Shown here in pieces: positions 1-5,609 of a DNA stretch of 5,609 nucleotides. Position numbers and translations under genes: made by a program. Numbering within the stretch: position 1 is the first letter of the stretch; each line of letters begins with the position of its first letter. The stretch covers positions 1 to 5,609 of the forward strand of contig NZ_JOGB01000119.1 of the NCBI RefSeq assembly GCF_000719335.1, in the 5' to 3' direction. The notes under the pieces were generated by a model. That model worked only from the letters and a program-made list of their open reading frames with translations, ran no database searches and was not told the origin of the DNA. This DNA comes from Streptomyces sp. NRRL S-87. GTDB taxonomy: Bacteria > Actinomycetota > Actinomycetes > Streptomycetales > Streptomycetaceae.

Positions 1-300
1 GACGACTTCCGTGAGGTGGTGGCGGGGCTGTCGTTCGCCGCGCCGCGGATCCCGGTCGTGTCCTGCCTGACCGGTGCCGTGGTCACGGACGAGATGGCTG
101 CGGCGGAGTTCTGGGTGCGGCACGTCCGGGAAGCCGTCCGGTTCCTGGACGGCATGCGGGCCCTGGAGGCCGCGGGCGTGACGGCGTACCTCGAACTCGG
201 CCCCGACGGCGTGCTCTCCGCCCTCGGCCAGGAGTGCCTGACGGGCGACGCGGCCGGCGCCGCCGTCCTCGTACCCGTCCTCCGCAAGGACCGACCCGAG
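1..300 (+). other. Acyltransferase (AT) domain, C-terminal end only
   Basis: The AT loads the extender unit from acyl-CoA onto the ACP. Only its last 100 or so residues are present. The visible anchors are the [12 protein letters not shown] segment and [12 protein letters not shown] near the domain end. The GHSxG serine and the downstream motif that predicts malonyl versus methylmalonyl use are upstream of the window, so substrate cannot be predicted. Its first codons favour G endings (gtggtggcggggctg), whereas the sequence after about base 180 favours C endings. Confidence 0.9.
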
Positions 301-3300
301 GCCGAGGCCCTCGTCACCGCCCTCGCCCGGGCCCACGTCCACGGCGTGACCGTGGACTGGTCGGCGTACTTCGGCGGCACGGGCACCGGGGCCGGGACCG
401 GAAGCGGGGCCGGCGCCCGCCGGGTGGACCTGCCCACCTACCCGTTCCAGCGGGAGCGGTACTGGGTCGACGCCTTCGCCGCGCCCGAGGACGCCGCCTC
501 CCTCGGCCTCGACACGGCAGGGCACCCGCTGCTCGGCGCCGCCGTCGAACTCCCCGGGACCGGCGGGTTCCTGTTCACCGGCCGGATCTCCCGCCGGACG
601 CACCCCTGGCTGGCCGACCAGGTGGTGGCCGACACCGCGGTCGTGCCCGGAGCGGCCCTCGTCGAGCTCGCGCTGCGGGCCGGGGACGCGACCGGTTGCG
701 GATACCTGGAGGAGCTGACCGCCGACGAGCCGATCGTCCTTCCGGAGGCGGGGTCCGTGCAGCTGCGGATCACCGTGGGAGGGGCCGACGGCGCCGGCCG
801 CCGCGCGGTGGACGTCCACGGCCGTACGGAGACCGGCGACGGAGACGGGCTTTACGACGGGGCCTGGACCCGGCACGCCACCGGGTTCCTCACCGAGACC
901 CCGGCTGCGGACCCGGACGTGGACCCGGCTGCGGACCCGGCCGCGTCCGCGGACGGGACCTGCGGCACCGGCCGGACCGGCGACGCCGCGTCCTGGCCGC
1001 CCGCCGGCGCCGACGAGGTCGCCGTGGAGGCGGTCCGCGACCGGCTCGCCGCCGCGGGGCTCTGCCACGGGCCCGCCCTGCGGACCCTGACCCGGGTCTG
1101 GACCCGGGGCGAGGAGGTGTTCGCGGAGGCCCGGCTGTCCGACGAACTGAGCTCCTCGGCCGCCCGGTTCGCCGTGCACCCGGCCCTGCTGGACACCGCC
1201 GTGCAGGCGCTCGCCGCGGCCACGGCCGACGGCGCCACCGCCGCCCGCGAGGCCGCCGCGTGGGGCGGGGTGGCCGTGTACGCGGTCGGCGCCGACGCCC
1301 TGCGGCTGCGGATCTCCGCCCCCGACGGCACCGGGACGGTGTCCGTCGACCTGGCCGACGAGCAGGGCGCGCCCGTCGCGTCCGTCAGGGCCCTCACGAC
1401 CCGGGCGCTCGACGCCCAGCGGTTCGCCTCGGCCCCGGACCCCGTCCCGCGGAACGGACTGTTCCGCCTCGACTGGGTGCGCACGACGGCACCGGCGCGC
1501 CCCACCACCGGGACCCTCGTGGTCGTCGGCGACACCTCGGGCACCACGGCGCACTCCCACCTCGCCGAGGTCCTGGGCCGCGCGGGGACCGCCGCCACCG
1601 CGTACGAGGGCCTCGACGCGCTGGACGCGGCCCTCGCGGCCGGCCGGCAGCCGATGCCCGACACGGTGGTCGTGCCGTTCATGGCCGCGCCCCCCGCCGC
1701 ACCGCCCACGACCGCTGCCGCCGTCGGCACGGGCACCGGGTCCGCGGGCCCGGACGCCGACCGCCTGGCGCAGGACGCCCGGGAGGCCGCGCACCGGGTG
1801 CTCGAGACCGTGCAGGCATGGCTGGACAACGGCCGCTTCGCCGGCGCCCGCCTGGCCGTCGTCACCCGCGGCGCGGTGGCCGCGCACCGGGACACCGAGG
1901 CGGGCGACCTCGCCCGCACCCCGGTGTGGGGCCTGCTGCGGGCCGCCCGGACGGAGCACCCGGACCGGTTCGTGCTCGTCGACCTCGACGGGAGCGACGC
2001 CTCCGGCCGGGCCCTGCCCGGTGCGCTCGGGTCCGCCGAGCCGGAACTGGCCGTACGCGGCGGTGTCCTGTACGCACCGCGCCTGGCCCGGGTGGAATCG
2101 CCGGCGACGGCGACGGCGACGGCGGCAGTGACGGCAGCGGCAACGGCGGCCACAGCGCCGACGGAGGCGAAGGCCGCTGGTACAGCCACGGCCACGGCCA
2201 CGGCTACGGCTACGGCCATGGCGACGGCCACCCGCACCCCGGCCCGACGCATCGCCGCGGACGGCACGGTCCTCGTCACCGGCGCCGGCGGCGGACTCGC
2301 CGGCCTCCTCGCCCGCCACCTGGTCACCGAGCACGGCGCACGCCACCTGCTGCTCACCGGCCGCCGGGGCGCCGACACCGGCACAGCCCCCGAACTCACC
2401 GCCGAACTCACGGCGTTGGGCGCGAAGGTCACGTGGGCGGCCTGCGACGTGGCCGACCGGGACGCACTGGCCGCGCTCCTGCGGTCCGTACCGGCCGAGC
2501 ACCCGCTGACGGCGGTCGTGCACACCGCGGCCGTGCTCGACGACGGCGTCGTCGACCTGCTCACCCCCGAGCGCGTCGACCGGGTCATGCGGCCCAAGGT
2601 GGACGGGGCGCTGCACCTGCACGAGCTCACCCGGCACCTCGACCTCGCGGCGTTCGTCCTGTTCTCGGCCGCCGCCGGCACCCTCGGCTCCGCCGGCCAG
2701 GCCAACTACGCCGCGGCGAACGTGTTCCTCGACGGCCTCGCCCGGCACCGACGGGCCCACGGCCTGCCCGCGCTGTCCCTGGTGTGGGGCATGTGGGCCG
2801 AGGAGCGCGGCATGGCGGGCCGGCTCACCGCTCCGGAGCGGGAGCGCGCCGCACGAGGCGGGGTCGCCCCGCTGTCGGCGGCGGAGGGCCTGGCGCTCTT
2901 CGACGCCGCCCTGGCCGCGGACGACGAGCCGGTCCTGCTGCCCCTCGGCCTCGACCTGCCCACCCTGCGGGCCCGGGCCGCGGACGGCGGACTCCTGCCG
3001 GTCTTCCGCGGTCTGGTGCGGACCCCCGTCCGGCACGCGCGGGCCGCGGCCACGGCCGCGCCCCGCGCGGACCGGGCGGAGGGCACGGCCGGGGCGGACG
3101 CCTCCGGGACCGGCGCCCGGACGCTCGCCGAGCGGCTCGCGGCCCTCCCGGCGGCCGACCGGGAGCGGACCGTGGTGGACCTGGTGCGCGGCCAGGTGGC
3201 AGCCGTCCTCGGCCACCGGTCGGCCGAGGTCATCGGTGAGGAGCAGGCGTTCAAGGAGCTCGGCTTCGACTCGCTGACCGCCGTCGAGCTGCGCAACCGG

Positions 3301-3666
3301 CTCGGGGCGGCCGCGGGCCTGCGACTGCCCGCCACCCTGATCTACGACTACCCGACCCCGGCCGACCTCGCCCGGTACCTGCTGGACGAGGTCGCCCCGG
3401 ACGGGACGGCGGAGCGCCGGCCCTCCGTACTCGAGGAACTCGACCGGCTGGAGAGCACCTTCGCCGCGCTGGACCCGGCCGACCTGGACGGGGCGGCCGG
3501 GGACGACGCCGCGCACGCCCGCGTCGCCGTACGCCTCCAGGCGCTGCTCGCCCGGTGGAACGACGTCCGCCGGACGGACGGGGCGGCGACCGCCGCCGAC
3601 GAGATCGAGGACGCGAGCGACGACGAGCTGTTCGCGCTCATCGACAAGAAGTTCGGCCAGGGCTGA
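1..3666 (+). CDS. Modular type I polyketide synthase, 3' part (AT-DH-KR-ACP-docking domain); 5' end outside window
   Basis: This is the last 1221 codons of a multimodular PKS, open from base 1 and ending at TGA 3664-3666. It extends one polyketide chain by one unit and reduces it while the chain is held on the ACP. Domain order by window codon: AT C-terminus 1-100 (WVRHVREAV and [12 protein letters not shown] are typical); post-AT linker ending in [12 protein letters not shown] (144-155); DH about 174-473; KR structural half about 487-700; KR catalytic half 751-1017; ACP about 1042-1130 with LGFDSL; C-terminal docking domain 1141-1221. There is no enoylreductase and no thioesterase, so the protein is internal to the assembly line. 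The DH looks inactive and the KR has one altered catalytic residue (see those entries). AT specificity (malonyl or methylmalonyl) cannot be read because its active-site and specificity motifs lie upstream. The true start is not visible; the ATG/GTG codons near base 16 are internal. Domain identities are certain; the product is unknown. Confidence 0.97.
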   Translation, partial: DDFREVVAGLSFAAPRIPVVSCLTGAVVTDEMAAAEFWVRHVREAVRFLDGMRALEAAGVTAYLELGPDGVLSALGQECLTGDAAGAAVLVPVLRKDRPEAEALVTALARAHVHGVTVDWSAYFGGTGTGAGTGSGAGARRVDLPTYPFQRERYWVDAFAAPEDAASLGLDTAGHPLLGAAVELPGTGGFLFTGRISRRTHPWLADQVVADTAVVPGAALVELALRAGDATGCGYLEELTADEPIVLPEAGSVQLRITVGGADGAGRRAVDVHGRTETGDGDGLYDGAWTRHATGFLTETPAADPDVDPAADPAASADGTCGTGRTGDAASWPPAGADEVAVEAVRDRLAAAGLCHGPALRTLTRVWTRGEEVFAEARLSDELSSSAARFAVHPALLDTAVQALAAATADGATAAREAAAWGGVAVYAVGADALRLRISAPDGTGTVSVDLADEQGAPVASVRALTTRALDAQRFASAPDPVPRNGLFRLDWVRTTAPARPTTGTLVVVGDTSGTTAHSHLAEVLGRAGTAATAYEGLDALDAALAAGRQPMPDTVVVPFMAAPPAAPPTTAAAVGTGTGSAGPDADRLAQDAREAAHRVLETVQAWLDNGRFAGARLAVVTRGAVAAHRDTEAGDLARTPVWGLLRAARTEHPDRFVLVDLDGSDASGRALPGALGSAEPELAVRGGVLYAPRLARVESPATATATAAVTAAATAATAPTEAKAAGTATATATATATAMATATRTPARRIAADGTVLVTGAGGGLAGLLARHLVTEHGARHLLLTGRRGADTGTAPELTAELTALGAKVTWAACDVADRDALAALLRSVPAEHPLTAVVHTAAVLDDGVVDLLTPERVDRVMRPKVDGALHLHELTRHLDLAAFVLFSAAAGTLGSAGQANYAAANVFLDGLARHRRAHGLPALSLVWGMWAEERGMAGRLTAPERERAARGGVAPLSAAEGLALFDAALAADDEPVLLPLGLDLPTLRARAADGGLLPVFRGLVRTPVRHARAAATAAPRADRAEGTAGADASGTGARTLAERLAALPAADRERTVVDLVRGQVAAVLGHRSAEVIGEEQAFKELGFDSLTAVELRNRLGAAAGLRLPATLIYDYPTPADLARYLLDEVAPDGTAERRPSVLEELDRLESTFAALDPADLDGAAGDDAAHARVAVRLQALLARWNDVRRTDGAATAADEIEDASDDELFALIDKKFGQG
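373..417 (+). repeat. Gly/Thr/Ala low-complexity insert in the AT-DH linker
   Basis: Fifteen codons encode an almost pure Gly, Thr, Ala and Ser run ([15 protein letters not shown]) between the AT and the conserved LPTYPFQ segment. It is probably a flexible linker grown by slippage in GC-rich DNA. It does not disturb a known motif. Confidence 0.6.
520..1420 (+). other. Dehydratase (DH) domain, probably inactive
   Basis: The fold is recognisable: it opens with GHPLLG, continues through HPWLAD, and has the downstream HPALLD motif. An active DH needs a His/Asp pair, the His lying in HxxxGxxxxP directly after HPWLAD. Here that stretch reads [10 protein letters not shown]: the catalytic His is Gln (cag, 619-621) and the conserved Gly is Asp (gac, 631-633). 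The Asp of [10 protein letters not shown] is kept. The usual GYxYGPxF motif is GLCHGPAL, and the usual LPFxW segment is AAAWGGV. Loss of the general base and erosion of other motifs indicate no dehydration, so a beta-hydroxyl would not be converted to a double bond here. An insert of about 25 residues rich in Pro, Asp and Ala (near 900-980) also interrupts the domain. Confidence 0.88.
900..940 (+). repeat. Two direct copies of a 17-bp unit, 24-bp period, inside the DH
   Basis: cccggctgcggacccgg occurs at 900-916 and again exactly at 924-940. The 24-bp spacing equals eight codons, giving the repeated peptide PAADP (PAADPDVD then PAADPAAS). It lies in a Pro/Asp/Ala-rich insert within the DH and looks like a small in-frame duplication. 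Confidence 0.75.
1459..3050 (+). other. Ketoreductase (KR) domain, B-type fingerprint, catalytic Ser replaced by Ala
   Basis: The KR reduces the beta-ketone with NADPH. A structural half (about 1459-2097) is followed by an Ala-Thr-rich linker and a catalytic half from 2251. The cofactor loop is TGAGGGLAG (2278-2304), where TGxxGxLG is usual, so the last Gly is Ala. The LDD motif at 2536-2544 and the absence of the A-type Trp near the catalytic Tyr give a B-type (D-configured alcohol) fingerprint; Pro two residues before Tyr is absent, so B1-like. The catalytic Lys (2596-2598), Tyr (2707-2709) and Asn (2719-2721) are present. The catalytic Ser, 13 residues before Tyr and the second Ser of the usual FSS motif, is Ala (gcc, 2668-2670, in FSAAAG). 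Family knowledge suggests reduced rather than certainly absent activity. Confidence 0.88.
2104..2232 (+). repeat. Ala-Thr hexanucleotide repeat tract between KR halves
   Basis: The linker between the structural and catalytic KR halves is about 43 codons of nearly pure Ala and Thr. One block is gcgacg three times (2104-2121). A second, 2182-2232, is an Ala-Thr dipeptide run built from gcc/gct/gcg-acg units with one unit changed to atg. The pattern is an in-frame six-base microsatellite and implies slippage expansion. The equivalent linker in typical KRs is shorter and not so repetitive. It is likely a flexible tether. Confidence 0.85.
3124..3390 (+). other. Acyl carrier protein (ACP) domain
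   Basis: The ACP holds the growing chain on a 4'-phosphopantetheine arm. The attachment Ser is in [15 protein letters not shown] (tcg, 3271-3273), and the usual helix motif follows in [15 protein letters not shown]. All expected ACP landmarks are intact, in contrast to the altered DH and KR upstream, so the module can still carry and pass on a chain. Confidence 0.95.
3421..3663 (+). other. C-terminal docking domain of the first PKS protein
   Basis: The last 81 residues resemble the common actinobacterial class 1a C-terminal docking domain. They contain a dimerising helix region starting [11 protein letters not shown], a flexible middle, then an acidic stretch and short recognition helix [17 protein letters not shown] before the stop. 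This helix normally binds the N-terminal coiled coil of the next PKS protein. The next gene begins with such a coiled coil carrying basic residues, so the two are a plausible cognate pair. Pairing is inferred from family pattern and gene order. Confidence 0.85.
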
Positions 3667-3682
3667 ACCCCACCCACCCCCA

Positions 3683-3720
3683 GGCCGTACCGCCGGAACC
3701 CCTGTTCCGGCGGTACGGCC
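3683..3720 (+). terminator. Perfect 17-bp inverted repeat after the first PKS gene
   Basis: The arm 3683-3699 is exactly complementary to 3704-3720, with a four-base loop (ccct, 3700-3703). The hairpin starts 17 bases after the stop codon. No T tract follows; the next bases are C-rich. GC-rich hairpins without a T run are common terminators or mRNA 3'-end stabilisers in Streptomyces. Its position between two PKS genes suggests that it limits read-through or protects the upstream message. It is symmetrical and could act on either strand. The structure is certain; its function is inferred. Confidence 0.75.
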
Positions 3721-3821
3721 CCCGCCCCGCCGGATTTCCCCCCATATCCTCGGGTGCCCTCCGAGGTTCCCGAACTCCTCTGAATTCCCCTGAGTCCCTC
3801 CACGGTCTCGACCATGCGAAT

Positions 3822-3827
3822 AGGTGA
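3822..3827 (+). promoter_or_regulatory. Ribosome binding site deciding the GTG start at 3835
   Basis: AGGTGA lies seven bases upstream of GTG 3835. The in-frame ATG at 3814 has no purine-rich site before it, and starting there would add seven residues not typical of PKS N-termini. The GTG start gives [13 protein letters not shown], which matches the usual start of class 1a docking domains. Confidence 0.8.
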
Positions 3828-3834
3828 AGCCCCA

Positions 3835-3930
3835 GTGGCGAACGAAGCAAAGCTCCGCGAATACCTCAAGAAGGTCACGACGGATCTCGATGAGGCGTAC
3901 GGACGCCTGCGGGACATCGAAAGCCAGGCG
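3835..3930 (+). other. N-terminal docking domain (coiled coil)
   Basis: About 32 residues of charged helix ([10 protein letters not shown], then [18 protein letters not shown]) precede the KS. This is the usual class 1a N-terminal docking coiled coil, which dimerises and receives the C-terminal docking helix of the upstream PKS protein. Its KK pair is a candidate partner for the acidic stretch at 3601-3627 in the first gene. Confidence 0.85.
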
Positions 3931-5067
3931 CACGAGCCCATCGCCATCACGGCAATGAGCTGCCGCTTCCCCGGGGGCGTCGCAACCCCCGAGGCGCTCT
4001 GGGAACTCCTCGCCTCCGGCGGCGACGCCCTCACCGCATTCCCCACCGACCGCGGCTGGGACCTGGACCGCCTCTTCTCGGACGACCCCGACGAGCAGGG
4101 CACCTCGACCACCCGTGAGGGCGGCTTCCTCCGAGGTGCCTCCGCGTTCGACGCGGACTTCTTCGGGATCTCCCCCCGCGAGGCCATGGCCATGGACCCG
4201 CAGCAGCGGCTGCTGCTGGAGACGTCCTGGGAGGCGTTCGAGCGGGCCGGCATCGACCCGGGCGGACTGCGCGGCAGCCGGTGCGGCGTGTTCGTCGGCA
4301 TGAACGGCTCGGACTACCTGACCCCGCTGCTCGAGGCGGCCGAGGACTACGCGGGCCACCTCGGCACCGGCAACGCCTCCAGCGTCCTGTCCGGCCGACT
4401 CTCCTACACGTTCGGGCTGGAGGGGCCGGCCGTCACGGTCGACACCGCCTGCTCGGCCTCGCTGGTCGCGCTGCACCTGGCGGCGCAGGCACTGCGCGCG
4501 GGGGAGTGCACGCTGGCCGTCGCGGGCGGCGTGCACGTGATGTCCACCCCCGGCCTCTTCGTCGAGTTCAGCAAGCAGCGCGGGCTGTCCGCGGACGGCC
4601 GGTGCAAGGCGTTCGCCGCCGGAGCCGACGGCTTCGGCCCCGCCGAGGGCGTGGGCCTGCTGCTGCTCGAACGCCTCTCCGACGCGCGCCGGAACGGCCG
4701 CCCGGTCCTGGCCCTGATCCGCGGCTCCGCCGTCAACCAGGACGGTGCCTCCAACGGCCTCACCGCCCCCAACGGGCCCTCCCAGCAGCGCGTCATCCGC
4801 CAGGCCCTCGCCAACGCCCGGCTCTCCGCCGACCAGGTCGACGCCGTCGAGGCGCATGGTACGGGGACCTCGCTCGGCGACCCCATCGAGGCGCAGGCCG
4901 TCCTGGCCACGTACGGGCAGGACCGCCCGGCGGACCGGCCGCTGCTGCTGGGGTCGGTCAAGTCGAACATCCCCTGCTCGAGCAGCCCACGCCGTGGCCC
5001 GGGACGTCCCGTCCGCGCCGTGCGGGTGTGTCGTCGTTCGGGTTCAGCGGGACGAACGCGCACGTGA
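3835..5067 (+). CDS. Modular type I PKS, 5' part: docking domain and truncated ketosynthase (frame broken by internal deletion)
   Basis: The frame encodes 410 residues. Residues 1-32 are an N-terminal docking coiled coil ([20 protein letters not shown]). The KS begins at HEPIAI (3931); it should accept the chain from the preceding ACP and condense it with the next extender unit. The active-site Cys is in DTACSAS (tgc, 4450-4452, residue 206) and the first catalytic His in EAHGTGT (cat, 4855-4857, residue 341). After KSNI (ending 4971) similarity stops: the expected GHTQAAAG segment with the second catalytic His is absent. The last 32 residues ([10 protein letters not shown] onward) are out-of-frame translation of DNA that encodes the KS end in another frame, and stop at 5065-5067. 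As read, the product would be a KS without a complete active site, AT or ACP. A real deletion makes this a pseudogene; otherwise it is a sequence error in an intact PKS gene. Confidence 0.85.
   Translation: MANEAKLREYLKKVTTDLDEAYGRLRDIESQAHEPIAITAMSCRFPGGVATPEALWELLASGGDALTAFPTDRGWDLDRLFSDDPDEQGTSTTREGGFLRGASAFDADFFGISPREAMAMDPQQRLLLETSWEAFERAGIDPGGLRGSRCGVFVGMNGSDYLTPLLEAAEDYAGHLGTGNASSVLSGRLSYTFGLEGPAVTVDTACSASLVALHLAAQALRAGECTLAVAGGVHVMSTPGLFVEFSKQRGLSADGRCKAFAAGADGFGPAEGVGLLLLERLSDARRNGRPVLALIRGSAVNQDGASNGLTAPNGPSQQRVIRQALANARLSADQVDAVEAHGTGTSLGDPIEAQAVLATYGQDRPADRPLLLGSVKSNIPCSSSPRRGPGRPVRAVRVCRRSGSAGRTRT
4966..4980 (+). other. Junction of out-of-frame deletion in the KS
   Basis: The upstream KS frame ends its similarity at SNI (atc, 4969-4971), and the downstream frame begins at LLEQ (ctg, 4974). 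By comparison with the general KS pattern, about 44 residues between these points are missing, including the His of NIGHT. The frame change requires a net loss of 3n+1 bases, so about 133 is my estimate. No long repeat is visible at the junction. Confidence 0.85.
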
Positions 5068-5609
5068 TCGTGGAACAGGCACCGGAGCAGGCCCTGGAAG
5101 GGGCCGCGGGAGAAGACCCCGGAGACGTCGTGGGGGCGGAGACCCCCGCCGGTGCCGAGGCGCACGCCGCGGTGCCGGGGACGGTGGTGCCGTGGGTCCT
5201 GTCGGGCCGCACCGCCGCCGCACTGCGGGCCCAGGCCGAGCGGCTCGCGGACCGCGTGGCCGGTGATCCGACGGTGGAGCCGGTGGACGTGGGCTGGTCG
5301 CTGGCGGTCACCCGCGCCGCGCTGGAGCACCGGGCCGTGGTCTTCGGCGACCACCGCGCCGGGGTCGCCGCGGTGGCGTCGGGGAGCCTGGCCGCGGGTG
5401 TGGTGTCCGGCTCGGTGGTCGGCGGGAAGACGGCGTTCGTGTTCCCGGGGCAGGGTTCGCAGTGGGTCGGCATGGCGGCGGGGCTGCTCGATTCCTCCCC
5501 GGTGTTCGCCGCCCGGGTGGATGAGTGTGCGAAGGCCCTGGAGCCCTTCACCGACTGGTCGTTGGTGGACGTGCTCCGGGGTGTTGACGCTGCGCCGTCG
5601 CTGGAGCGG
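4974..5609 (+). pseudogene. Continuation of the second PKS gene in a shifted frame: KS end, KS-AT linker and AT start
   Basis: In the frame with codons at 4974, 4977 and so on, translation reads [10 protein letters not shown], then [20 protein letters not shown] (5016-5075). This is the conserved end of a KS. The usual KS-AT linker follows, with [17 protein letters not shown] from 5187, and the AT begins at [18 protein letters not shown] (from 5430). The frame stays open to the window end, so the AT continues beyond it. No own start or ribosome site is apparent, and the motifs continue exactly what the upstream frame lost, so this is one gene split by the lesion near 4971. The AT serine and substrate motif are outside the window. 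Third positions here favour G, with several T-ending or rarer codons near the end (gat, tgt, ttg, gtt, gct), unlike the C-favouring KS part. Confidence 0.85.

Larger units (their letters stand above)
3667..3834 (+). other. Intergenic gap between the two PKS genes
   Basis: These 168 non-coding bases hold the hairpin at 3683-3720, then a pyrimidine-rich stretch (3721-3810) and the ribosome binding site of the next gene. A second, weaker inverted repeat, cctcgg (3748-3753) with ccgagg (3761-3766) and a seven-base loop, is present. I see no convincing -35/-10 pair. A promoter for the second gene may sit here, because a strong hairpin separates it from the first gene, but the sequence does not prove one. 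Confidence 0.6.

Noticed and set aside
852..2705. Long minus-strand open frame of 617 codons
   Set aside because: It lies wholly inside the PKS gene and is rich in Ser, Ala, Arg and Pro with no recognisable domain. Stop-free antisense frames are expected in very GC-rich coding DNA.
234..3239. Plus-strand 1001-codon frame overlapping the first PKS gene
   Set aside because: Its translation is an Arg/Gly/Pro-rich mixture with no motif, the usual out-of-frame shadow, while the real frame carries continuous PKS domains.
3745..3750. tatcct as a possible -10 promoter element for the second gene
   Set aside because: No matching -35 element lies about 17 bases upstream (the sequence there is all C and G), so support is too weak for a promoter call.
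3814..3834. ATG at 3814 as start of the second PKS gene
   Set aside because: It has no ribosome binding site upstream, whereas GTG 3835 has AGGTGA at good spacing and gives the standard docking-domain N-terminus.
3348..4301. Minus-strand frame spanning the intergenic gap
   Set aside because: It covers the docking domain, the hairpin and the KS start on the opposite strand. It is Ser/Arg-rich with no motif, so it is a shadow.
4966..4980. Programmed frameshift as explanation of the KS break
   Set aside because: A ribosomal slip would restore the frame but not the roughly 44 missing conserved residues, and no slippery run followed by a clear structure is visible.
4745..5266. Plus-strand 173-codon frame and its neighbours over the KS/AT junction
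   Set aside because: It is in neither of the two frames that carry KS or AT motifs and is Arg/Pro-rich, so it is a shadow.
1..5609. CRISPR arrays, tRNA or rRNA genes, insertion sequences, TTA (bldA-dependent) codons in the PKS frames
   Set aside because: I looked for these and found no spaced direct-repeat array, no RNA gene signature, no transposase or terminal repeats, and no in-frame TTA codon.

Overview
The window is a very GC-rich stretch of an actinomycete, most likely Streptomyces-type, modular type I polyketide synthase (PKS) locus. The evidence is near-universal G or C in third codon positions, long overlapping open frames on both strands, and textbook PKS domain motifs. Both genes lie on the plus strand. 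I cannot identify the polyketide: the extender-specificity region of each acyltransferase falls outside the window.

Layout. Bases 1-3666 are the 3' part of a PKS gene that begins upstream: end of an acyltransferase (AT), dehydratase (DH), ketoreductase (KR), acyl carrier protein (ACP) and a C-terminal docking domain. There is no enoylreductase or thioesterase, so this protein passes its chain to another PKS protein. Bases 3667-3834 are a non-coding gap holding a perfect 17-bp hairpin and the ribosome binding site of the next gene. From 3835 a second PKS gene starts with an N-terminal docking coiled coil and a ketosynthase (KS), and its AT runs off the window end. The docking elements on either side of the gap look like a matching head-to-tail pair, which predicts chain transfer from the first protein to the second.

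Three things depart from a normal assembly line. (1) The second gene is broken. After the KS residues KSNI at 4960-4971, about 44 codons are missing, including the third catalytic residue (the His of the usual NIGHT motif), and the frame shifts. The rest of the KS and the AT continue in another frame from about 4974. (2) The DH is very probably dead: its catalytic His is Gln, and other DH motifs are degraded. (3) The KR has Ala in place of its catalytic Ser while Tyr, Lys and Asn remain, and its cofactor loop is also altered. Its upstream linker is expanded by an Ala-Thr hexanucleotide repeat.

As read, the first module would deliver a beta-hydroxy unit if the KR still works, or a beta-keto unit if it does not. 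The second protein could not be made full length unless the deletion is a sequencing or assembly error.
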